Both the position numbers and the translations under genes were made by a program. From positions 1-43,619 of the forward strand of contig CAZEFW010000071.1 of NCBI GenBank assembly GCA_964511535.1: a stretch of DNA of 43,619 bases, in the 5' to 3' direction. Of the stretch, positions 24,797 to 33,190 are shown one piece after another. The notes under the pieces are model-generated. The model saw only the letters and a list, made by a program, of their open reading frames with translations, had not been told where the DNA came from and did not search any database. Each line of letters opens with the position of its first letter. The first letter of the stretch is position 1. The stretch comes from CAZCFB01 sp964511535. Its GTDB lineage: Bacteria; Myxococcota_A; Polyangia; GCA-2747355; CAZCFB01.

Positions 24797-25891
24797 TTGT
24801 CCCGCCGGCTGAAGAAGATCGGAGTCGTCGTCGGGGCGGCGCTGTTGGTCCTGCTGGCCTGGGTGGGCTACCAGTTCGTGATCTCCGGCGGGCTGCGCAC
24901 CATCGAGCCGCACTTCGCCGGCGAGTGTCAGCAGGTGTCCGGCGCGGTGGGCGCCGAGGACATCACCTTCCAGCCCGGCGGCCAGATGGCCTACGTCTCG
25001 TCCGACGACCGCCGCGCGGCCCTGGGCGGCAACCCGCGGCCCGGGGCGATCTACGGCTACCACTTGCAGGGGGACGGACCGGGGCGGCTGAAGAACCTGA
25101 CCCCGAAGCCGCCGCCCAACTTTCACCCCCACGGCATCGGGTTGCTGGCCCGGCCGGGACTGCCCGACCGGCTGTTCGTGGTGAGCCACCCGGGCCACCC
25201 GCTGTTCGGCGGCGTCGAGGGCAAGGGCCCGGTGCACACCGTCGAGATCTTCGAGCTGCGAGGGGCGGTCCTGCACCACCTGCGCACAGTGGCCCACGCG
25301 GCGCTGGTGAGCCCCAACGACGTGGTGCCGGTGGGCCCGCAGAGCTTCTACGCCACCAACGACCACGGCACCGGCGGCATCTGGGGCCAGCAGCTGGAGG
25401 ATCTGCTCCGGCTGGCCCGGGCCGGGGTCGTATACCACGACGGCGAGACCACCCGGGCCGTGGCCGGCGGCCTGCGCTACGCCAACGGCATCAACGTCAG
25501 CGCAGACGGCGAGCGGGTGTATGTGGCCGCCACCACCGACCGCCAGCTGGTGACCTACAAGCGGCTGGGGGACGGCGCGCTGGAGCGGCTGTCTGCCCTG
25601 GACCTGGAGACCGGCGTGGACAACATCGAGCGGGACGCCGGGGGAAACCTCTGGATCGGGGCTCACCCGAAGCTTTTTTCGTTCCTGGCTCATGTGGCGG
25701 ACGCAGGGAGCCGCGCGCCGTCCCAGGTGCTCAAACTCACCCCGGATGGGCAGGGTGGATTCAGCCCTCAAGAGGTGTTCATGAGCCATGGGGCGGACCT
25801 TTCGGCTTCGGCCGTGGGAGCGGTGGCCGGGCGCCGGCTGCTGGTGGGTGGGGTGTTCGACGAGAAGTTCCTGGACTGCCGGATGCACTGA
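24797..25891 (+). CDS. Membrane-anchored paraoxonase/arylesterase homologue
   Basis: 364 residues from a TTG at 24797, 10 bp after the Kelch gene. One N-terminal membrane helix (about 8-30) anchors a six-bladed propeller facing outward, as the uncleaved signal anchors animal PON1. Every calcium ligand known from PON1 can be matched: Glu54-Asp55 (GAEDITF), Asn174-Asp175 (SPNDVV), Asn230 (YANGINVS) and Asp275-Asn276 (VDNIERD). The active-site histidines are also there: His112 in PHGIGL and His131 in VVSHPGH. It is therefore probably an active Ca-dependent lactonase or arylesterase. N-acyl-homoserine lactones are a possible substrate, but that is inference. The ribosome site is weak. Confidence 0.9.
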   Translation: MSRRLKKIGVVVGAALLVLLAWVGYQFVISGGLRTIEPHFAGECQQVSGAVGAEDITFQPGGQMAYVSSDDRRAALGGNPRPGAIYGYHLQGDGPGRLKNLTPKPPPNFHPHGIGLLARPGLPDRLFVVSHPGHPLFGGVEGKGPVHTVEIFELRGAVLHHLRTVAHAALVSPNDVVPVGPQSFYATNDHGTGGIWGQQLEDLLRLARAGVVYHDGETTRAVAGGLRYANGINVSADGERVYVAATTDRQLVTYKRLGDGALERLSALDLETGVDNIERDAGGNLWIGAHPKLFSFLAHVADAGSRAPSQVLKLTPDGQGGFSPQEVFMSHGADLSASAVGAVAGRRLLVGGVFDEKFLDCRMH

Positions 25892-26007
25892 GAGTTGCAG
25901 CCGGTGGCCAGCGCACTCGCCAGCCCGTACCGGGGGTACGCGGGGCACCGGGCCGGCTAACCCCCTGATAACCCGGTACTCGGCACTCCGGGTTTGAATT
26001 GGCCCCA

Positions 26008-26024
26008 TTGGCCCGGAAATTGCT
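26008..26024 (+). promoter_or_regulatory. Sigma-54 (RpoN) promoter
   Basis: TTGGCCCGGAAATTGCT matches the -24/-12 consensus TGGCACG-N4-TTGCW, with the invariant GG and GC exactly 10 bases apart and only one -24 base changed (A to C). Transcription would start near 26034, giving a leader of about 12 bases before the ATG at 26047. An upstream activator site was not identified. Confidence 0.8.
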
Positions 26025-26046
26025 TTATTCTGGGGTACGGCTGCCA

Positions 26047-27810
26047 ATGACCACTCGACTCGCCATACTGCTCGTCACCTGCTGCCTGGTGGCGCTGCCC
26101 GCGCCAGCCGATGCCCGGCGCGGCAAGGGCTCCGGCGCCGGAGTGCGACACAACGGCCTGAAAAAGAGCAAGCGGCCCGTGCAGCGGGCACGCGGCACGC
26201 GCACCAGGCGGCCCAGGACGAACCCGCTGCAGCGGCGCATGCGCACCGTCCGCGCCGACTTCAAGACCTTCGCCGGCGTGCCGATGATGAGCAACCGGGA
26301 CGTGCAAGGCTACCTGGCCCAGGTCCCCACCCGGGCGGGCAGGGGCAAGGCCCGCCAGACCCACAACCGGCGCGACGGGACCAAAGTGACCATGACCGTG
26401 GTCCGCACCGGCACCCTGCCCAACGGCAAGCCGCGGGGCTACGTGCGCGGCGAATGGGTCGACAGAAAGACCGGCGAGAAGATGACCGAGTACCACAGCG
26501 ACAGCGTCTCCTGGGCGCGCCGCGGCCATGGCAAGGGGCAGGCGACGGTGGTGGTCAACCGCAAGGACGTGCGCACCAGGAGCGGGCGCATCGCGCGCGC
26601 CGCTGGCACCTACTCGGTGGTCACCCGCGAGACCCTGGACAAGGGCAACCGCACATCGCTGTACACCGACCGCCCCGACGGAATGAAGGACACCCGCACC
26701 ATCACCAAGCTGCGAAACGGGCGCGTGGAGCGCTACTACTCGTCCCAATCGCCGGACCAGTACTTTGCCGAGCAGCGCATCCGCAACAACCCGGACGGCA
26801 CGTGGAACGCCGTGTCCAAGACCCTGGACGGGGGCAAGATCAGGGTGGAGCGGGAGGACTCCCGGGGGCGCCGGACCAACAAGGTGCTGAGCTTCAAGCA
26901 GGCCAGGCGGCAGATGGACCGCATGATCCGCGCCAACGACAACCCGAAGATGAAGCAGACCCGCTTCACCGACGGGAGCTGGAGCCTCAACCAGGTGACC
27001 TCCAGCGACCGCGGCTTCATCGCGACCATCTCGGCCCGGGGCAAGAACGGCAAGCTCGGCGCCGTCAAGACCGGCTACGTCTCGTGGCTGGGCACCCGCT
27101 TCGGCGAGGTCAAGGACGTCAAGAACCAGAAGGCCGCCGCGCGCAAGCCCGGCGCGCGCAAGGTCAAGTCCCGTACTTACCTGCTAAACAGAGGCGGCGG
27201 CGACGGCACGCCCGAGCCGAAGGCGGACATGAGCAAGGTCACCCGCGCCGACCGTAACCGCCTTGGCCGCTCGTTGCGGTCCTACAACAAGGTTACCGGC
27301 CAGAAGGCCAAGGCGCGCATCCACCCGAGCGCCGGCCAGTTCAACGCTTACGTCGATGTCCACGACAAGTCCAAGGTGACCACCTTCGGCCCTGGCTACG
27401 CCAAGAACTCCTACGCCTCGCAGCTCGGCATCCTGGGCCACGAGGGGCAGCACGAGCGTGACGGTCGCGGGCTGCGCAAGTTCTACAAGAACTCACCGAA
27501 GATCCGGTCAGGCTTCCTGGCCAAGGTGGGCAGCACCATGGCCGCCGACCTGGCGCTGCTGGAGTACGCCGATATGAACCGGACCTACGAGCGTCGCGCC
27601 GACGCGGCCGCGGGCAAGGTACTCGGCCAGGCGCGCAAGCAGACGGGTCAGAAGTCGCTGAGCCCCAGGGACCTGGTCAAGGACCTGTGGAAGCCGCACA
27701 AGGGCACCCCTCGCAACTGGAGCCCGTACAGCGAGTACGATCGCCACAAGGACCGCGGCGCCACCATGTGGAAGGCCTACGGCAAGGAACTGCGCCGCAC
27801 CCCCAAGTAA
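26047..27810 (+). CDS. Exported M48-like zinc metalloprotease with long basic N-terminal region
   Basis: 587 residues from the ATG at 26047, chosen because the signal peptide (MTTRLAILLVTCCLVALPAP, cleavage near ADA-RR) starts there and the sigma-54 promoter lies just upstream. An Arg/Lys-rich segment (about 24-70) is followed by about 320 residues of beta-rich sequence with no recognised family. Near the C-terminus is a zinc-protease signature: LGHEGQHERDG (His465, Glu466, His469) and, 50 residues on, ERRADAAAG (Glu515, Asp519), the HExxH plus ExxxD pairing of M48-like peptidases. The domain is much shorter than normal M48 enzymes and has no membrane helices. It could be a secreted protease, or a toxin or remodelling factor. 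Confidence 0.8.
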   Translation: MTTRLAILLVTCCLVALPAPADARRGKGSGAGVRHNGLKKSKRPVQRARGTRTRRPRTNPLQRRMRTVRADFKTFAGVPMMSNRDVQGYLAQVPTRAGRGKARQTHNRRDGTKVTMTVVRTGTLPNGKPRGYVRGEWVDRKTGEKMTEYHSDSVSWARRGHGKGQATVVVNRKDVRTRSGRIARAAGTYSVVTRETLDKGNRTSLYTDRPDGMKDTRTITKLRNGRVERYYSSQSPDQYFAEQRIRNNPDGTWNAVSKTLDGGKIRVEREDSRGRRTNKVLSFKQARRQMDRMIRANDNPKMKQTRFTDGSWSLNQVTSSDRGFIATISARGKNGKLGAVKTGYVSWLGTRFGEVKDVKNQKAAARKPGARKVKSRTYLLNRGGGDGTPEPKADMSKVTRADRNRLGRSLRSYNKVTGQKAKARIHPSAGQFNAYVDVHDKSKVTTFGPGYAKNSYASQLGILGHEGQHERDGRGLRKFYKNSPKIRSGFLAKVGSTMAADLALLEYADMNRTYERRADAAAGKVLGQARKQTGQKSLSPRDLVKDLWKPHKGTPRNWSPYSEYDRHKDRGATMWKAYGKELRRTPK

Positions 27811-27877
27811 GCGCCCCCCCTCTCCTTTCACCTTTTCTAGCAACATCTTGGAGCGCTTCCCTGCTGAGCGTGAGCCA

Positions 27878-27890
27878 TGCCTGCCAGGCA
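27878..27890. promoter_or_regulatory. Perfect palindrome upstream of the sulfur operon
   Basis: TGCCTG-C-CAGGCA is a 6-bp inverted repeat with a 1-base centre, followed by an AT-rich stretch (27891-27925) that stands out from its surroundings. It may be an operator for the 28010 operon, or part of a terminator for the protease gene. The rest of the 199-bp gap has a leader hairpin (CGCGA at 27967-27971, TCGCG at 27976-27980) and a strong GGAGGA site. Confidence 0.35.
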
Positions 27891-28009
27891 ATTGTTAGTT
27901 TAGCCTAATTTTGTTTGCAACCACTGGTTCATCTGCAGGCTCTGAACAGGGGAAAGCAAACTACGCCGCGAAGCCTCGCGCCACCCGCGCCGCCAAAACG
28001 GAGGAATAA

Positions 28010-28846
28010 ATGAATACTTCCATGCACATAAAAGACATGACCGTCGGCCAGCTCAGCCAGTTCACCCGCTCACATGGCGAACACGAATATTTGCTGGTGG
28101 ATGTGCGGGAGCCGGAGGAGTACCGGGCAGCGCACATCCCCGGCGCCCGGCTGGTGCCGCTGATGGACATCGAGCAGGGCAAGGCCGAGTTCGAGCCCGT
28201 GGAGCACGCCATCTTCTACTGCCGCAGCGGACAGCGCTCCCTGCGCGGCGCGGCCGTGGCCGCGGCACGTACCGGCGGCTTCAAGAACGTCTACAACCTC
28301 GCGGGCGGCATCCTGGCGTTTAAGGGCGAGACCCTGACCCGACCGCCGAGCCTGAAGGTCTTCGAGGGGACCGAGAGCCTGCCCGAGCTGCTGGTGCGCG
28401 CCATGGACCTGGAGAAGGCGGCGGATCGTCTGTACGGCGAGCTCGCCCGGACCCTCGAGGGCACCCCCGTGGCGGACCTGGTGGAGAAGCTCGAGGAGGG
28501 CGAGGAGGGCCACGCCCGCGCCATCTACGGCATGCTCACCCGCGTCTCCACCGACCAGCCCCCGTTCCAGCAGCTGTATGACAGCCTGCCCGGCCGCGTG
28601 CTCGAGAGCGGCGAGCCGCTGGTCAAGCTGATCAGCTGGCTCGGCAGCGCCCGGGCCGACCAGCAGTCGATCCTGGAGCTCGCCCTGGACCTGGAGCTGA
28701 AGGCCTACGACATGTATCGAAACCTCGCGGCCAGCGCCACCGACCCGGAGCTGGAGCGCGCCTTTTACGATCTGGCACACCAGGAGCAGCGCCACGCCCG
28801 CACCGTGGCGCGCGGCATCGGCCAGCTGAACCAGCCCAGCGCCTGA
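28010..28846 (+). CDS. Rhodanese fused to ferritin-like domain
   Basis: 278 residues with GGAGGA 4 bases before the ATG. The rhodanese domain (about 8-108) has LLVDVREPEEY and the active loop CRSGQRS with Cys71, which would carry the persulfide. A linker leads to a helical domain (about 122-272) with ferritin/rubrerythrin-like Glu and His signatures: LEEGEEGHARAI, LDLELKAYDMYRNLA and HQEQRHARTV, as expected for a di-iron site. Joining a sulfur carrier to a di-iron protein suggests a link between sulfane sulfur and oxygen or peroxide. It is the first gene of a six-gene operon; the next gene starts 42 bp on. Confidence 0.88.
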   Translation: MNTSMHIKDMTVGQLSQFTRSHGEHEYLLVDVREPEEYRAAHIPGARLVPLMDIEQGKAEFEPVEHAIFYCRSGQRSLRGAAVAAARTGGFKNVYNLAGGILAFKGETLTRPPSLKVFEGTESLPELLVRAMDLEKAADRLYGELARTLEGTPVADLVEKLEEGEEGHARAIYGMLTRVSTDQPPFQQLYDSLPGRVLESGEPLVKLISWLGSARADQQSILELALDLELKAYDMYRNLAASATDPELERAFYDLAHQEQRHARTVARGIGQLNQPSA

Positions 28847-28888
28847 ACCGTGCAGCCGGCACCGGTGGACAAACACAGGAGGCATCCC

Positions 28889-29815
28889 ATGAAGATCAAG
28901 ACTTTCTACGACGAGCGCACCTTCACGCTGACCTACGTGGTCCACGACGAGCAGACCCGGGACGCCGTGGTCATCGACCCGGTGCTGGACTACGAACCCG
29001 CCGCGTCCAGGGTCTACACCGAGTCGGTTGACCAGGTGGTGGAGTACCTCCAGCAGGAGCGGCTGAACCTGCGCTACCTGCTCGAGACCCACGCCCACGC
29101 CGATCACCTCTCCGGCTCCCAGCGCATCAAGGAGCGCTTCCCGGCGGCGCAGGTGGCCATCGGCGACGGCATCTCCGCGGTGCAGGAGACCTTCAAGGCG
29201 GTGTTCGACCTGCCGGAGCAGTTCGCCACCGACGGCTCGCAGTTCGACCGCCTGCTGACCGACGGCGAGGTGCTGCAGGCCGGCTCCCTGCCGGTGGAGG
29301 TGATCAACACTCCCGGGCACACGCCCGCCTGCGTGACCTTCAAGGTGGGCGACGCCATCTTCACCGGCGACGCCCTGTTCATGCCCGACAGCGGCACCGG
29401 CCGCTGCGACTTCCCCGGCGGCAGCGCCGACGACATCTACCGCTCCATCACCGAGCGGATCTACACCTTGCCCGAAGAGACCCGGGTGTTCGTGGGGCAT
29501 GACTACCAGCCGGGCGGACGGGAGCTGGCGTACGCCTCCACCGTGGGCGACGAGAGGCAGTTCAACACCGCCCTGCCCGCCGGCAGGGACCGCGACTCCT
29601 TCGTGGCCTGGCGCAAGCAGCGGGACGACAGCCTGGCCGCCCCGAAGCTGCTGTTCCAGAGCGTGCAGGTCAACGTGGACGCCGGGCGGCTGCCCGAGCC
29701 GGCGGCCAACGAGCGGCGCTACCTGAAGATCCCGATCAACGTCTTCCGGCCCGAGGTCGCCCCGGCGCCCGAAGACGTGGAGGTATCCGCGGTGCAGGAC
29801 CAGCGACCGAGCTGA
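28889..29815 (+). CDS. blh: Persulfide dioxygenase (Blh/ETHE1-like metallo-beta-lactamase fold)
   Basis: 308 residues from the ATG at 28889 with AGGAGG 6 bases upstream; a start at 28850 lacks such a site. Metal-site motifs: THAHADHLSG (His68, His70, Asp72, His73), NTPGHTPA (His144) and GDALFMPDSGTGRCDFPGG (Asp161), with the DFPGG block typical of Blh proteins from BigR-type H2S-detoxification operons. Such enzymes use one iron to oxidise glutathione persulfide with O2 to sulfite. The C-terminal RYLKIPINVF also matches that family. Together with the rhodanese and transporters it forms a sulfane-sulfur oxidation operon. The gene symbol is given by family resemblance. Confidence 0.9.
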   Translation: MKIKTFYDERTFTLTYVVHDEQTRDAVVIDPVLDYEPAASRVYTESVDQVVEYLQQERLNLRYLLETHAHADHLSGSQRIKERFPAAQVAIGDGISAVQETFKAVFDLPEQFATDGSQFDRLLTDGEVLQAGSLPVEVINTPGHTPACVTFKVGDAIFTGDALFMPDSGTGRCDFPGGSADDIYRSITERIYTLPEETRVFVGHDYQPGGRELAYASTVGDERQFNTALPAGRDRDSFVAWRKQRDDSLAAPKLLFQSVQVNVDAGRLPEPAANERRYLKIPINVFRPEVAPAPEDVEVSAVQDQRPS

Positions 29816-29866
29816 TCCGCGCCGCCGCCCTGACCCACCGCCACGACCAACCAAGCTGGAGGCAAC

Positions 29867-31666
<1,800 letters not shown>

Positions 31667-31699
31667 CGAGCGGGCGCGATCTGAAAGGAGGCAGCAACC

Positions 31700-32131
31700 A
31701 TGGACTTCAACCAGATAACAGGACCCGTCGCCGGCGGGCTGCTCATCGGGCTCGGCGCCGCCATGTTGATGCTCTTCTCCGGGCGCATCGCCGGGGTGAG
31801 CGGGATCTTCAGCGGGCTGCTCGACCCGAAGCCCGGCGACATGGGCTGGCGCGCCGCGTTCGTGGGAGGGCTCATGGCAGGCGGCGCGGCGCTGTTCGCG
31901 CTGTCGCCCGAGACCTTCACCTCGGGGCTGGACCGCAGCCTCGGCGCCGTGGCCGTGGGCGGGCTGCTGGTGGGCTTCGGGGCCCGCATGGGCAGCGGCT
32001 GCACCAGCGGCCACGGGGTGTGCGGCATGGCGCGGCTCGGGCCGCGCTCCATCGTGGCCACGGTCACGTTCATCTCGTCGGGCGCCCTGGTCACCCTGCT
32101 CGTCAACCGCCTGGCCGGAGGTGCGATATGA
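31700..32131 (+). CDS. YeeE/YedE-type sulfur transporter subunit
   Basis: 143 residues, AAGGAGG 8 bases upstream of the ATG. Four hydrophobic segments are visible. The family motif GSGCTSGHGVCG is present with both cysteines, which in YeeE-type thiosulfate channels relay the substrate. This short form matches the first half of the YeeE/YedE (DUF395) family. It overlaps the next gene by 4 bp (ATGA), so the two halves are made together. Confidence 0.9.
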   Translation: MDFNQITGPVAGGLLIGLGAAMLMLFSGRIAGVSGIFSGLLDPKPGDMGWRAAFVGGLMAGGAALFALSPETFTSGLDRSLGAVAVGGLLVGFGARMGSGCTSGHGVCGMARLGPRSIVATVTFISSGALVTLLVNRLAGGAI

Positions 32132-32628
32132 GAGCGCTCCAGATCATCGTGGCCCTGGTGGCCGGCGTGGTGCTCTCCCTGGGCTTCGGCCTGGCGGGCA
32201 TCGTGCGGCCGGAGGTGATCGTCGGCTTCCTCGACTTCGCGGGGGACTGGTCCCCCGGCGTGATGCTGGTGATGGGCGCCGCCGTGACCCTCACCATGCT
32301 CGCCTACCGGCTCACCTTTCGCCGGGATCGGCCCCTGCTGGGCGGGCGCTTCATGGTGCCCACCCGACGGGACATCGACGCGCGCCTGGTGGCAGGATCG
32401 GCGCTGTTCGGCGCGGGCTGGGGCCTTACCGGCTACTGCCCCGGCCCGGCGCTGGCGTCCGTCACCACCGGCGATGCCGGCATCTACATGTTCCTCGGCG
32501 CCATGGTGGCGGGGATGTTGATTTACACCGCTTTCGACCGGGCGGTGGCGCGCGCCCGCGAGGCGCGGGACAATGATACTGCGCCCCGGCAGCCGGCAGC
32601 GCCAGCCATTCAAGGAGGCAACTCATGA
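32128..32628 (+). CDS. YeeE/YedE-type sulfur transporter, second subunit
   Basis: 166 residues from the ATG at 32128, overlapping the previous stop (ATGA). It is a small membrane protein with about four hydrophobic segments and the second YeeE/YedE motif GYCPGPAL, whose Cys pairs functionally with those of the first subunit. Together they resemble the two-gene PmpA/PmpB form of the family. The C-terminal ~25 residues are hydrophilic. It overlaps the universal stress protein gene by 4 bp. Confidence 0.9.
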   Translation: MRALQIIVALVAGVVLSLGFGLAGIVRPEVIVGFLDFAGDWSPGVMLVMGAAVTLTMLAYRLTFRRDRPLLGGRFMVPTRRDIDARLVAGSALFGAGWGLTGYCPGPALASVTTGDAGIYMFLGAMVAGMLIYTAFDRAVARAREARDNDTAPRQPAAPAIQGGNS

Positions 32629-33170
32629 GCGACCAAGACAACAACAGGTACCTGGTGCCGCTGGATCTCTCGAGGTGCTCCGCCGAGCTGGTGCAGCACG
32701 CAGCCGCCGAGGCCGCGGCGGCGGGCGCCGGGCTGGTGCTGCTGCACGTGGGGTCGGTGCCCGGCACCGTCAGCGCCCGGGCCGTGGTTTCAACGCCGGG
32801 CGGCCCACGGGACGTGGGCTCCCTCATGCACGACGACGGGCTGCGCAGGCTCGAGCCGTATATCCGCCAGGCCGGAGCGCAGGGCGTGGAGGCCACGCCC
32901 ATGGTCGCTCTGGGGGAGCCGGCGGCGCAGATCCTCGCCGCCGCCGGCGAGGTGGGCGCCCGGCGCATCATCATGGGCACCCACGGCCGCCAGGGCCTGT
33001 CGCGGCTGATGCTCGGCAGCGTGGCCGAGCGGGTGAGCCGGCGGGCGGAGGTGCCGGTGCAGACCCTGCGCACCCGGCGAAAGCCGGACTGTGACGCGCG
33101 CAGCTGCTCCTGGTGCGCCGTGAGTCAGTCCGACGCCCAGCAGCAGGTGCTGGCCGAGGCTGAGGGGTAG
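32625..33170 (+). CDS. Universal stress protein with C-terminal Cys motif
   Basis: 181 residues from the ATG at 32625, overlapping the previous stop (ATGA) and preceded by AAGGAGG. One UspA domain fills about 1-150: RYLVPLDLSRCSAELV at the start, and the ATP-binding signature GTHGRQGLSRLMLGSVAE. Beyond it is an unusual tail, KPDCDARSCSWCAVSQSD, with three cysteines spaced C-x4-C-x2-C. Such a tail could bind metal or sense sulfane sulfur, which would suit the operon; this is speculation. It is the last gene of the sulfur operon and converges on the SGNH gene. Confidence 0.88.
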   Translation: MSDQDNNRYLVPLDLSRCSAELVQHAAAEAAAAGAGLVLLHVGSVPGTVSARAVVSTPGGPRDVGSLMHDDGLRRLEPYIRQAGAQGVEATPMVALGEPAAQILAAAGEVGARRIIMGTHGRQGLSRLMLGSVAERVSRRAEVPVQTLRTRRKPDCDARSCSWCAVSQSDAQQQVLAEAEG

Positions 33171-33190
33171 GAGGATCAGGCGCCGCGGAC

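Noticed and set aside
27848..27866. Sigma-54-like TTGGAGCGCTTCCCTGCTG before the sulfur operon
   Set aside because: The spacing is 11 bases and the -24 box is poor.
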